From: CBDDBH01 sp965225625 | GTDB taxonomy: Bacteria; Pseudomonadota; Gammaproteobacteria; JADZEE01 | Reading direction: 5' to 3' | Assembly (NCBI GenBank): GCA_965225625.1 | Contig: CBDDBH010000002.1 | Location: 14,157-78,156 of the forward strand | DNA: 64,000 nt | In this document: piece by piece, positions 17,344-26,801 of the stretch | Layout of the letters: each line of letters starts with the position of its first letter | Position numbering within the stretch: the stretch's first letter is position 1 | The notes under the pieces: generated by a model | The model's input: only the letters and a program-made list of their open reading frames with translations | Told to the model about the DNA's origin: nothing | The model's database searches: none | Translations under genes and position numbers: made by a program

Positions 17344-17976
17344 TTAATCCGGCCCGCGCCACACGCTCGCTAGCCACGGCTGCTTCTCGCGTGGCTGACC
17401 TTCCGGTCGGTAGTAATGTGTGAGTTCGAGGAACCCCGCCGAGGTCACATACTCGCGCCAGCTTTCCAGATCATGAAATGCACCATAGCGGCCACTTTGC
17501 CAGCCCTCGTCGTTGTTGCCGCGCGGATTCGAAGTGAACAGCACGCCACCAGGCTTCAAAGCGGCACACAGTTCCTGCAACACCCGCAATAACTCCTGGC
17601 TGGGGACGTGAAACAACGATGCGTTGGCGAAAACGCCGTCGAAACGCCGCGCGGGCAGCTCGAGTGCTAGAAAATCCTGCTGCAACACCTCGCAGCCCGT
17701 ATGCTGTCGCGCCATGTTTACAAATTGCGCCGCGCCGTCCAGCCCAACCGCAACATGGCCCAGTTCCTTGAACACTTCGAGATCCCGTCCCGGTCCGCAG
17801 CCAAAATCAAGTATCGTGAAAGGTGGAGAAACAAGGATGTGCTGCAACAACGCGGCAACATTCTGGCTCACATCGTGATCACGCGTCCCGCGCCAGAAAT
17901 CCTCGGCGCTTGATTCGTAGACTGCCAGCGTTGCCGAGACAACTTCGGCGAGTTCCTTTGCACTCAGTTTCTTCAA
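17344..17976 (-). CDS. Class I SAM-dependent methyltransferase
   Basis: The product is 210 aa. Motif I reads ILDFGCGPGRDLEVF, with VGLDGAAQFVNMAR and GVFANASLFHVP following, as in class I methyltransferases. The start is TTG at 17976, with GAGGGC seven bases upstream. The chromosome-partner context (divergent from an NCS1 transporter across 173 bases) gives no substrate hint. Confidence 0.88.
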   Translation of the reverse strand: MKKLSAKELAEVVSATLAVYESSAEDFWRGTRDHDVSQNVAALLQHILVSPPFTILDFGCGPGRDLEVFKELGHVAVGLDGAAQFVNMARQHTGCEVLQQDFLALELPARRFDGVFANASLFHVPSQELLRVLQELCAALKPGGVLFTSNPRGNNDEGWQSGRYGAFHDLESWREYVTSAGFLELTHYYRPEGQPREKQPWLASVWRGPD

Positions 17977-18149
17977 TCTAAGCCCTCAATTTTTACCGCC
18001 TGCTCGCGCATTGTAGCCAAATAGTACGTCCGCCCAGCTTCGGGCAAGCGTCGCGAGCAGCCTCCCCACGATATTCGGTCGCGGTAAAGTGGTGTTTGGG
18101 TTCGACGGGCATCACTCATAGAATGGCCACCTGGTACGGGATAAATTGA

Positions 18150-19577
18150 ATGAGTTCCAGTAAACGACTAAGCGACGCGATGGACGACCACGCGCTGGAG
18201 CGGGTCCCCGATAGCGAACGTAAGACCTGGCTGACCATTGCCTGGAACAGCGTGGGTTTAGTGACGACGCTGGTTATCCTGTTCCTCGGTGCACTCGTGT
18301 GCTTCGTCGCCGGGGTAAAGCTGGCTTTGTATGCCGGCATCACTGTGCTGCTTGTCGGCAGTTCTCTCGCCTGGGCAATTGCCCACATCGCTTACACCAC
18401 AGGCTGCTCCAGCACCGTGCTCACACGCCAGTACGGTCTTGGAATACGCGGCTCCGCGCTTGCATCAACCGTCTTCGGCTGCATGATTATCAGTTTCCTC
18501 GCGATCGAGAATGCGCTGCTGTATCGCGGCTTCATCTTTTTCTTCGAAGCACAGGACACCGTCACCCTACGCATCATCATTTATGGATTGTTCACCGTCG
18601 CCTGGATATCGCTGACGGCATTCGGTTTCCAGCTGGTGGCGCGCGTATCGTCGATCATGGTTATCGGATTCCTGCTGGTGTTGGCCTGGATCGTCGTCGA
18701 CATCGTGCGGCAATCGGATTACGAGCTTGCCCAACTCGTATTGTTTCCGACGCAATTGCCGGACTCAGCGTTAGACGGTATGGGGATAAAATCCGACTTC
18801 GACAAATATGTCTTCAGCCTCAATATCCTGATCGGCCCGGCCGGTGCGATCGCGCTCAACAACGCGGATTTCGGCCGCTATGGACGATCTACCGCGGATG
18901 CCGGGATCGCCGGGACACTCGCGGTACTGATGCAATCCTGCATCGTTATGGTTATTGGTGGAATTCTCATGTTTGCCGGTGCCAGTACCGTGATGGAGTA
19001 TTTTGTAAACGTGAAAGGTTACTCGCCCGAGGCTGCCGAACGCGCGGTGCTGCAAAGCCCCGATACGATTGCCGCCACCTTCATGGTATTCGGCGGGGCG
19101 CTCGGTTTCGCCTTGATGCTGCTCGCGCAATGCAAAGCGCAAGTGCTCAATACCTACAGCTCCTCGCTGTCTTTCACCAATCTATTCGACGCGCTATTCG
19201 ATTGGAGGCCGGGGCGTTTCTTTTTCGTAATCCTCGTGAATATTATTTCGCTGCTCATGTTGTATGGACATATCCTCGAATTCGTCGAAGCTTGGATTAC
19301 ATTCCTGGGGGTCTTTCTGACTTGTCTCGCAGGTGTGGTAATCGCGGATTTCTATATTGTCGCTCCACGAATACGGGCTTTCGCGGACACCAGCCAGGAG
19401 GCGATCAATGTCGCCGGGGTCGTAACCGTAATCGGCAGCACATTGCTTGCCCATTACGTCTTCACCGCGTTCATACCGATCGAATTCGTTGCCTCGCTAG
19501 GCGGTGCACTCGTTTTGTATCCACTGCTACGCCTCACTATTCTGCGTCCGCAGGTCGCCACTGGCGCGAGCGCGTAA
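18150..19577 (+). CDS. NCS1-family nucleobase/hydantoin-type transporter
   Basis: The product is 475 aa with about 12 hydrophobic segments. The N-terminal ERVPDSERKTWLTIAWNSVG and the internal NADFGRYGRST match the purine-cytosine permease branch of the NCS1 family, which imports nucleobases, allantoin, hydantoins or vitamins in symport with cations. The stop lies 16 bases before a Rieske oxygenase gene, so the transporter probably brings in that pathway's nitrogenous substrate. Confidence 0.87.
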   Translation: MSSSKRLSDAMDDHALERVPDSERKTWLTIAWNSVGLVTTLVILFLGALVCFVAGVKLALYAGITVLLVGSSLAWAIAHIAYTTGCSSTVLTRQYGLGIRGSALASTVFGCMIISFLAIENALLYRGFIFFFEAQDTVTLRIIIYGLFTVAWISLTAFGFQLVARVSSIMVIGFLLVLAWIVVDIVRQSDYELAQLVLFPTQLPDSALDGMGIKSDFDKYVFSLNILIGPAGAIALNNADFGRYGRSTADAGIAGTLAVLMQSCIVMVIGGILMFAGASTVMEYFVNVKGYSPEAAERAVLQSPDTIAATFMVFGGALGFALMLLAQCKAQVLNTYSSSLSFTNLFDALFDWRPGRFFFVILVNIISLLMLYGHILEFVEAWITFLGVFLTCLAGVVIADFYIVAPRIRAFADTSQEAINVAGVVTVIGSTLLAHYVFTAFIPIEFVASLGGALVLYPLLRLTILRPQVATGASA

Positions 19578-19592
19578 CTCAAGGAGTTCAAT

Positions 19593-20738
19593 TTGAATCC
19601 CTCTGCGCCGCAACCGGCCGAATTGCTCGAACAACTTCGTCATTGGGCGCAAACCCCGTTTGCGCAAAGCGTAAGCATTCCGTCGCAGGTATATACCTCG
19701 AAGGCGTTTCTCGACCTGGAGATCGAGCATATTTTTAAACGCCAATGGATCTGTGCAGGCCGGGTGGACGAGGTCTCGAAACCGGGCGATTACTTCAGTT
19801 TCGACATCGCGGAGTATCCCATCATCGTGCTGCGTGATGAAGCCAACGCTATCAGGGCGATGTCTAATGTGTGTCGACACCGTGCCACCCTTCTGGTTTC
19901 CGGTGCAGGTAACTGCCGCGCGTTCACCTGTCCCTACCATGCGTGGACTTACAACTTAGACGGCGGGTTGCGAACGGCACCTTACATGGATAGGACCGCG
20001 AGTTTCGATAAGACGACTCTGGCACTTCCGCAATATCGGGTCGAAGTCTGGCAGGGCTTTATCTACGTGAATTTGGACGAGAATGCGCCACCCTTTGCAC
20101 GCAACGTCGCCGGATTGGATGCGCTTTTCGAACGACACAGTGTCGCCGATCTGCAGTTCGCATTTCGTGGCAGCATGGAAGTCGCCTGCAACTGGAAGGT
20201 TCAGGTCGAAAATTTTTGTGAAAGTTATCATGTGTTCCAGGTTCACCCGCAGACGATCGAACCTGTCATGACCACTGCCTCAGTGAAAGTGCAGTCCGGC
20301 GGAACCGGCTTCAATCATCACACCCAGAGACCACCTGAGGGCTTTGTCGATCCTGGCCCGCAAGTTTATCCGTATCTTCAGGGCGACGACCGCTCAACGT
20401 TTAACCTCATGTGTGTGTACCCGTCGCACGCAGTGGCGCTTGGTGCGGAATTCATCAGTTGGTTATCCGTCCACCCACGCGGAACGGATCGCTGTGTGGT
20501 TCACTACGCTGGCGCACTACCCGGCGAACAACCCGATGGTAAAGTCAACGCCGCCCGGGCCGAAGAGACCCGGGCGTACATGCTTGAATTCATGGCCGAA
20601 GACATACTCAGGATCGAGGCCGTTCAAAGAGGTTTCGTCGCCTACGCCGGCGGCTCACCTTATTGCGAAATGGAAAAGACCAACTGGGAATTCGGCCGCT
20701 ACATCGTTAATCAAGTTTGTGCCGACCGTGCCATTTGA
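19593..20738 (+). CDS. Rieske non-heme iron oxygenase, catalytic (alpha) subunit
   Basis: The product is 381 aa. The Rieske domain has CRHRATLL and CPYHAWTYNLDG near residues 93-115. The mononuclear iron site is in NWKVQVENFCESYHVFQVHP, with the two His four residues apart. The overall form resembles monooxygenases acting on quaternary amines (choline/carnitine-like) and similar substrates rather than biphenyl-type enzymes. The start is TTG with AAGGAG six bases upstream. It follows the NCS1 transporter directly. No dedicated reductase gene is adjacent. Confidence 0.9.
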   Translation: MNPSAPQPAELLEQLRHWAQTPFAQSVSIPSQVYTSKAFLDLEIEHIFKRQWICAGRVDEVSKPGDYFSFDIAEYPIIVLRDEANAIRAMSNVCRHRATLLVSGAGNCRAFTCPYHAWTYNLDGGLRTAPYMDRTASFDKTTLALPQYRVEVWQGFIYVNLDENAPPFARNVAGLDALFERHSVADLQFAFRGSMEVACNWKVQVENFCESYHVFQVHPQTIEPVMTTASVKVQSGGTGFNHHTQRPPEGFVDPGPQVYPYLQGDDRSTFNLMCVYPSHAVALGAEFISWLSVHPRGTDRCVVHYAGALPGEQPDGKVNAARAEETRAYMLEFMAEDILRIEAVQRGFVAYAGGSPYCEMEKTNWEFGRYIVNQVCADRAI

Positions 20739-20951
20739 CCTCGCTCTTGAACTGGCTATCGAGATTGCTCGTGCGATGTCATCTTTATCGAGCAAGCAAT
20801 TCTGGCGGGTGGGGAGACAGCACTGGCGCCTACGTAGCCCTCAGGTAGTCACGAGTTGATCTACGTAGTACTCTCGGAAAGTGCGATTCCTCCGATGTCC
20901 TCTCGCTGTTAGATTCGGTCCTGGTGCACCAGACTACAACGAAAAGACGAC

Positions 20952-21953
20952 GTGAAAGCAATAAGACTCGATGAACTTGGCCCACCTGAGAACCTGAAAC
21001 TCGTCGACATCCCGGTTCCGGAGATCGGCGACGACGATTTACTCATCCGCGTCAGCCTTGCCAGTTTACTGTATGCCGATACTGAACAGCGTCGCGGAAC
21101 CTATTACTTCGAGACCAAACTTCCGCACTACCCGGGCAGGGAAGTCGCAGGAACCATCGAAAAAGTCGGCGCAGATGTCAAAGACTACGAGGTAGGACAG
21201 CGCATTGCCGCGCTCATGTATGCCGGCCACTGCTATGCGGATTATGTAGTTGCGCGTACGCAGCCCTATACCCTGCCAGGTGGGATTGAGGTGCCGAGCG
21301 CCGACATTCAAATACTGCCCGATAACGTATCGTTCGAGCAGAGCCTGGTTTACGTCACGAACTTTCGCCTGGCGTACCTATTGCACCACATCTATATCGG
21401 CATACCGCCAGACGCTACCGTCTTAATCCATGGTGCCGCCGGTGGTGTCGGATCCGTGTGTACGCAAGTTGCGCTGGATCATGGAAACCGGGTGATTGCC
21501 GTATGCCGGACACCGGCACAAGTGGAATTCTGCAAGCAACTCGGAGCCGAATTCATCATCGATGTTGAGACGACTGACTACGTCGCTGCGGTTCTCGAAA
21601 TAACGGCGGACGTGGGCGTCGACTATTCCATCAACGGCGTGGGCGGCACGACGCTCGACAGCGATCCCGGAGCGCTCAAGACCTTTGGCGAAATGATTTG
21701 CTACGGTTATGCGGCCGGCAAATCCAAGATGGATATATTCTCATGTCACAAATGTGTCACCGTCAAGAACTTTGTGCCCGACAACTTCATGGGTGGCGAC
21801 GCATTTGAACGCGTTAATGCGGCTATGTACGAATGGTTTGCGTCGAAACCTCTACTGGAAGTCACGAAGATATTCCCGCTCAAAGATGCAGCAGTGGCTC
21901 ATCGCTGGCTTGAGGAAGGAAGGTCGATCGGCAAAATCGCCTTACAGCCTTAA
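20952..21953 (+). CDS. Medium-chain dehydrogenase/reductase, quinone oxidoreductase type
   Basis: The product is 333 aa beginning with GTG. The N-terminal domain has PHYPGREVAGTIEKVG and the nucleotide-binding motif HGAAGGVGSVCTQVA is complete. Structural-zinc cysteine clusters are not apparent, which points to the NADPH:quinone reductase/enoyl reductase group. The 213 bases upstream contain no gene; a loose inverted repeat (TTGCTCG...CGAGCAA, about 20765-20797) lies there. It precedes the MFS transporter and TPP-enzyme genes in the same direction. Confidence 0.85.
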   Translation: MKAIRLDELGPPENLKLVDIPVPEIGDDDLLIRVSLASLLYADTEQRRGTYYFETKLPHYPGREVAGTIEKVGADVKDYEVGQRIAALMYAGHCYADYVVARTQPYTLPGGIEVPSADIQILPDNVSFEQSLVYVTNFRLAYLLHHIYIGIPPDATVLIHGAAGGVGSVCTQVALDHGNRVIAVCRTPAQVEFCKQLGAEFIIDVETTDYVAAVLEITADVGVDYSINGVGGTTLDSDPGALKTFGEMICYGYAAGKSKMDIFSCHKCVTVKNFVPDNFMGGDAFERVNAAMYEWFASKPLLEVTKIFPLKDAAVAHRWLEEGRSIGKIALQP

Positions 21954-21997
21954 GCATTAGTTGCCGCTTGGCGATTCACGGGAGAAATTCCACAGAC

Positions 21998-23185
21998 ATG
22001 GCTTCGGCTTCGCCAGCTACGCACAAAGATTATTCGAAGCGCGAATTAGCTGCCGTGATCGCCGCTGTATGCGTCGGCGAAGGCGGCCTCATTACCATGC
22101 CTTACATTCTCGGCGGTGTAGCCGATCGGTTTTCCGTCTCCGCCGGCGTATCCGGCCTTGTCTCCACAGCGCAATTCGCTTCCATGGCGATCGTTTCACT
22201 GATCCTTGCGCTTTCCATCCACAAAGTCGATCGTCGCAAGCTCGTCCTCGGCGCGGTTCCCATCGCGCTTATCGGCCATATCATGGCCGTCATCTTTTCA
22301 TCTTGGTCTCTGATTATCGTCAGCAGGATAATGGTCGGCATCGGCGAGGCGATACTATTGACCGCTGGCACTGCCGCGGCCGCTGCGACGCCACGACCGC
22401 AACGCACTTTTTCTATTATTACCTTTGCCTTCGTCGCGTTGGGTGGGGCTATCTACCTCATCATGCCTTCATTGACCGAGCGCGTCGGGCATATGGCGGT
22501 ATTCTATGTGTTGGTAGTCGTGGTTCTACTAGGTCTGCCATTCCTGTTCGCCATGCCCCGCTTGCGAGACGCCGATGTGCGGCATGACTCAGCACCGGCA
22601 AACGTTTGGCGGCCATTCCCGTGGGTCTTAGTTGGTATTGCCTGTCTGTACATGGGTGGCAACAGCCTTTGGGCATTTTCTGAACGCATCGGCGTTGCAA
22701 TGGGCCTGGAGGCCAGAGCGATTGGCATCGCATTCCTGGCTGGCGTGCTGTTGACAAGTCTCGGGCCGATTGCGGCGAACTTTGCACAGCAGCGCTGGGG
22801 CTACCGCAAATCTATCGTCGTGGGAATCGCCGTCAATTGTGTGGCCTGTGTCGCGCTTGGCGGCGCTTTTCACTACGCCGTGTTTTTCCTTGGTTTCGTG
22901 TTTATGAATGTCTCCGCCTTCTACCTGCTCCCCATGTACCGGGCTTTGACCGCGCATATCGATCCGGCGGGAAGAGTCGCGCCTGCGTCGATCGTCGTGC
23001 AAGCTGGAGCAACGGCCATTGGTCCTTTTCTCGCCAGTGTTGCGCTGCTGGCCGGTGGCAGTTATCCAGGCGTCGGTTTGTATGCCGGTGGTTTGAGCAT
23101 TCTCTCTCTTATCTTTGTGATCCGTACCGCTCGTCGCGGCGATAGTGACGCTCGAAAGTCGTTGCACTCTCGGGGATCGAGTTGA
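21998..23185 (+). CDS. Major facilitator superfamily transporter
   Basis: About 395 aa with 11-12 predicted membrane spans and an MFS-like loop (SIHKVDRRKLVLG) between the second and third helices. The ATG at 21998, preceded by GGGAGA, is preferred to a TTG 30 bases upstream. It overlaps the next gene by four bases (TTGA at 23182). It likely imports the substrate of, or exports a product of, the downstream TPP enzyme and hydrolase. Confidence 0.87.
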   Translation: MASASPATHKDYSKRELAAVIAAVCVGEGGLITMPYILGGVADRFSVSAGVSGLVSTAQFASMAIVSLILALSIHKVDRRKLVLGAVPIALIGHIMAVIFSSWSLIIVSRIMVGIGEAILLTAGTAAAAATPRPQRTFSIITFAFVALGGAIYLIMPSLTERVGHMAVFYVLVVVVLLGLPFLFAMPRLRDADVRHDSAPANVWRPFPWVLVGIACLYMGGNSLWAFSERIGVAMGLEARAIGIAFLAGVLLTSLGPIAANFAQQRWGYRKSIVVGIAVNCVACVALGGAFHYAVFFLGFVFMNVSAFYLLPMYRALTAHIDPAGRVAPASIVVQAGATAIGPFLASVALLAGGSYPGVGLYAGGLSILSLIFVIRTARRGDSDARKSLHSRGSS

Positions 23186-24816
23186 ACACCAGCACGGTCG
23201 CCAGCCAATTAATCGGGGCTCTGCGGGAAGTCGGTGTGAAGCATGTGTTCGGTGTCCCTAGCGGCGGATGGGTCGACTACCTGGAAGTGATCCGCAATAC
23301 GCCTGGAATGGATTTCGTGTTGACCAGTCACGAGACCGGCGCCGGCTTTATGGCAGATGTCTGCGCGCGACTGACGGGGGTTCCGGGCGTATGTTTCGGC
23401 ACATTGGGTCCCGGTGCTACTAATCTCAGTACCGGGGTTGGCTGCGCGCTGCTGGATCGCTCGCCTGTTATTGCACTTACCGATGAAATCGCCGCGCCCT
23501 TGCGTGGGCGAACGACGCAGATGGGTATCGACCAGCAGGCTTTGTTCCGCCCGATCACAAAGGCAACCCTGAGGCTCCAGGCAGACCGCGTCAGAACCAC
23601 AGTGTTCGAAGCTGCGGCGTTAGCGCTCACAGAACGTCCGGGACCGGTGCATATCGGCTTGCCGGTTGGAATGTCTGCCGAATCAGCGCGTGTGGACGAA
23701 AGCGTTTTTCACGGACCGATTCGGCCCGGGCTGCCGGAACGGGACTCACTCGTGCGTTTGCAGGAATCGTTTGCACGAGCCCGAAAACCATTACTGGTTG
23801 CTGGTCTGGGCGCGGTGCGGGCGAAACTTGATGCGCAACTCACAACGCTCGCAGAAAAACATCAGCTTCCCGTCGTTCTCACACCGATGGCCAAGGGCCT
23901 CGTAGCGGAAAATCATCCCGCTTACGCCGGTGTTCTGTTTCACGCTTTGAGTGATGTGGTTGGTGAAACACACCAGCAGGCGGATCTGATCATAGCCGTG
24001 GGCTACGACCCCGTGGAGTTCAACTACGAGGCCTGGACCCCGCCGGTGCCGCTGATCATTATCGATAGCATTGCGGTGGAAGGAGAGCGGCCCCTTGATG
24101 AACCTGGATGTGACGTCGTCGGAGACATCGGTTATGCGCTCGAGCATCTTGTCTCGCTTAAAGTGGACGGAAACGATTGGGATTTCGATGCCTTGGCCGC
24201 AAGGCGCAAGAGCATGTTCGCGCGACTGTCTCCGCTAGCGCAAGGATTCGGACCCTGTGCAGTACTCGACATACTGCGCAACGTTCTGCCCGACGAGGGC
24301 ATCATGACCTGCGACGTGGGTGCCCACACCCACCTGATTGGACAACAGTGGCGGACTCCTAAAGCGGGTCTGCAGTTAATGACCAACGGCTGGTCGTCAA
24401 TGGGTTTTGGGATCCCCGCGGCCATTGCTGCAAAGTTGTGCCGCAGGCAGATACCTGTATGCGCCGTGATTGGCGACGGCGGACTGCTGATGAGTGCAGG
24501 AGAACTCGCAACAGCCGCACGCGAGAACCTGCACATAGTTTTCGTTCTGTTGAACGACAATGATCTCGCGCTCATACGGATCAAACAACAGAGAAAGACC
24601 AACCCGATTTATGGCACCGCACTCGACCCGCGTGTGACATTTGCTGAGCCCAGTCTCTTTGGTGTCCCGATCCTCTCCGCGGCAAGCCCGGATCAGTTTC
24701 ACACAGCGCTGGAGCAGGCCTGGTCGATGGGCGGGCCGGTCATTGTCGAGGCGATAATCGACAGCCACGAATATGATAGTTTGGTGCTGCGCAACGACCG
24801 AGGGCAATCCGAATAG
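23182..24816 (+). CDS. Thiamine-pyrophosphate-dependent decarboxylase/lyase
   Basis: The product is 544 aa. The catalytic Glu is in TSHETGAGFMAD and the TPP motif is GDGGLLMSAGELATAAREN with LNDNDLALI. The start is TTG, overlapping the MFS stop. The enzyme resembles acetolactate-synthase-like decarboxylases (benzoylformate, sulfopyruvate and phosphonopyruvate groups are alternatives). Ten bases separate it from a meta-cleavage-product-type hydrolase; a 2-hydroxy-2-keto acid or 2-keto acid intermediate is the likely substrate class. Confidence 0.87.
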   Translation: MNTSTVASQLIGALREVGVKHVFGVPSGGWVDYLEVIRNTPGMDFVLTSHETGAGFMADVCARLTGVPGVCFGTLGPGATNLSTGVGCALLDRSPVIALTDEIAAPLRGRTTQMGIDQQALFRPITKATLRLQADRVRTTVFEAAALALTERPGPVHIGLPVGMSAESARVDESVFHGPIRPGLPERDSLVRLQESFARARKPLLVAGLGAVRAKLDAQLTTLAEKHQLPVVLTPMAKGLVAENHPAYAGVLFHALSDVVGETHQQADLIIAVGYDPVEFNYEAWTPPVPLIIIDSIAVEGERPLDEPGCDVVGDIGYALEHLVSLKVDGNDWDFDALAARRKSMFARLSPLAQGFGPCAVLDILRNVLPDEGIMTCDVGAHTHLIGQQWRTPKAGLQLMTNGWSSMGFGIPAAIAAKLCRRQIPVCAVIGDGGLLMSAGELATAARENLHIVFVLLNDNDLALIRIKQQRKTNPIYGTALDPRVTFAEPSLFGVPILSAASPDQFHTALEQAWSMGGPVIVEAIIDSHEYDSLVLRNDRGQSE

Positions 24817-24825
24817 GACTGGGCA

Positions 24826-25656
24826 ATGGAATTCGAAAGCAAATTTGTCGATATCGAGGGTGTGCGCACGCACTATCTGCAAGCCGGCAGCGGTCCGGTA
24901 CTCGTGCTGGTGCATGGCGGCGGCGCCGGTGCCGACGCACGCGGTAACTGGGGAAGTTGTATTGCACAATACGCGCGTGATTTTAGAGTGACCGCGCTCG
25001 ACATGGTTGGATTCGGCGAAACCGCGAAACCAGATCCCGCCACCTACAACTACGGTCGCGACAGCCGTAACCAGCACCTCGCTGCGTTCATCGAAAGCTT
25101 GGGGGCGGGCGCGGTACATGTGATCGGTAATTCTATGGGTGGTGCAACGGCGCTCGGGGTCGCGATCAACCGGCCAGAATTGCTGAACAAGATGGTTTTG
25201 ATGGGCAGCGCTGGCATTGCGGTCAACAACCCGGACCGCGGCGTCATGAAGGCGCTGTCCGAGTACGACTTCACGGTCGAGGGCATGCGCCGGCTGATGC
25301 AGACGCTAACCGGCACGGATTATAAAATCGACGACGCGCTGGTTCACTACCGCTATGAATTGACAATCACACCGCAAGCGCGCGCCGCACTTGCCGCGAT
25401 GCGCGAGGCCACCAAGCGAGAAGGATTGTCCTACCCCGACGAGGACGTAGCGGCGGTTCGCACGCCGACCTTGGTAGTCGGTGGCAAGGAAGATAAGATC
25501 GCAATCCTCGCCCGTACTTATCGATTCCTGGAACTGCTCGAAAATTCCTGGGGATTCATCCTCCCGCACTGTGGTCACTGGGTCATGATCGAACGGCCGG
25601 AGGAATTCGTCACCGTGACCACGGCCTTCCTGCAGAAGCAGGGCTTTGGATTGTGA
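24826..25656 (+). CDS. Alpha/beta hydrolase, meta-cleavage product hydrolase type
   Basis: The product is 276 aa. LVHGGGAGADARGNW matches the oxyanion-hole loop of BphD/HsaD-type C-C bond hydrolases; the nucleophile is in GNSMGGATAL, the acid in GGKEDK and the base in HCGHWVMIE. Such enzymes hydrolyse the vinylogous 1,5-diketones made by extradiol ring cleavage, fitting the LigB-type dioxygenases downstream. It is followed directly by a truncated dioxygenase fragment. Confidence 0.9.
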   Translation: MEFESKFVDIEGVRTHYLQAGSGPVLVLVHGGGAGADARGNWGSCIAQYARDFRVTALDMVGFGETAKPDPATYNYGRDSRNQHLAAFIESLGAGAVHVIGNSMGGATALGVAINRPELLNKMVLMGSAGIAVNNPDRGVMKALSEYDFTVEGMRRLMQTLTGTDYKIDDALVHYRYELTITPQARAALAAMREATKREGLSYPDEDVAAVRTPTLVVGGKEDKIAILARTYRFLELLENSWGFILPHCGHWVMIERPEEFVTVTTAFLQKQGFGL

Positions 25657-25659
25657 TGA

Positions 25660-25908
25660 AGCGGGCAGGGCAGAGTCAATGCCGAATTCGATCGCACGAT
25701 CATGGATACCATCGTTGCTGGTAAAGCACAGGAACTGACGGGTCTGGATCAGGATACTATTGTCGAACAGGGTGGCAACGGAGCACTCGAGATCATCGCC
25801 TGGATCCTAATGGCCGGCTGCCTGCCGGGCGTGCGCGGTGAACACATCTACTATGAGCCTATCTCCGAATGGATTACCGACCTCGGTGGGCTCGCGCTGC
25901 AGCCGTAA
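25660..25908 (+). pseudogene. C-terminal fragment of a LigB-type extradiol dioxygenase
   Basis: The frame opens right after the hydrolase stop and encodes about 82 residues with no catalytic N-terminal domain. The parts AEFDRTIMDTIVAGK, QGGNGALEIIAWILMAG and YYEPISEWITDLGG align in order with the C-terminal tails of class III (LigB-family) dioxygenases, including the complete paralogue at 29491-30480. All iron ligands are missing. It is most simply the 3' remnant of a deleted dioxygenase gene; a functional small subunit is less likely but cannot be ruled out. Confidence 0.7.
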
Positions 25909-25950
25909 TGGCAACGGTCAGATCCTGCGCTAAGGTAAGAAACCGCACCC

Positions 25951-26760
25951 ATGAAATCCGTTAACATCGGAATTGTCGGCTTCGGAGCCATCGGCAGTGA
26001 GGTGGCTCGCGCGCTCGACGTGGGCGTGGACGGCTTGCGCCTGGCAGGTGTCACTACCCGTACGCCGGAAAAGGCAATCGAGACAATGCAATCATTTGCG
26101 CATCCGGTTCCGGTGCTGCCGATTGAAGAACTCGTGCGAAGCGTTGACACCGTCGTCGATTGTGCGCCCGCGGCTGCATTTGAAGACATCGCGGTGGCAA
26201 CACTGTCGGCCGGACGCCAGCTCGTTACAGTGAGTGGTGCTGCGTTACTGCAACATCTTGAGCTAGTCGATTTGGCCACTGAACATGGTGGTCGTCTCAT
26301 TCTCGCCACCGGAGCGATCCTCGGATTGGACGCGCTGTGCGCCGCCGCCGAGGGCACTATTCATTCGGTACGCATGGTGACGCGAAAACCACCGCGTGCT
26401 TTACGCGGCTCGCCGTACCTGAGCGAGCACGGAATCGATATCGATGATCTTAGCGAACCCGTTAAGGTCTTTTCCGGCAATGCCACGGACGGGGCACGCG
26501 GCTTCCCGTCAAACGTCAATGTTGCGGCAGCGATCGGTATGGCCGGGATCGGAGCCGACGCGACTGAATTGGAGATCTGGGCCGATCCGAACGCATCGCG
26601 AAACAGCCATCGGATTGTGGTCGATGCGGACAGTGCAAGTTTCGAGATGCAAATCGAAAACGTGCCCAGTGACGCCAATCCTGCCACAGGCAGGATCACC
26701 GCGCTCAGCGTGATAGCCACGCTACGCGGGTTGTACGGCACTTTTAAGATCGGCACCTAA
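25951..26760 (+). CDS. Aspartate dehydrogenase family protein
   Basis: The product is 269 aa. The NAD-binding motif GFGAIGSEVA is followed by TTRTPEKA; the C-terminal dimerisation and catalytic region contains TGAILGLDALCAA, KPPRALRGSPYL and NVNVAAAIGMAGIG, as in NadX-type L-aspartate dehydrogenases. Members of this family in catabolic clusters may act on other amino or imino acids. Here it stands between ring-cleavage hydrolase genes, so a role in releasing or capturing ammonia from a nitrogenous aromatic compound is possible. Confidence 0.83.
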   Translation: MKSVNIGIVGFGAIGSEVARALDVGVDGLRLAGVTTRTPEKAIETMQSFAHPVPVLPIEELVRSVDTVVDCAPAAAFEDIAVATLSAGRQLVTVSGAALLQHLELVDLATEHGGRLILATGAILGLDALCAAAEGTIHSVRMVTRKPPRALRGSPYLSEHGIDIDDLSEPVKVFSGNATDGARGFPSNVNVAAAIGMAGIGADATELEIWADPNASRNSHRIVVDADSASFEMQIENVPSDANPATGRITALSVIATLRGLYGTFKIGT

Positions 26761-26801
26761 CCCGCAGTACTGGATGACCGGGGGTGGATGCCTGACCGAA
26801 A

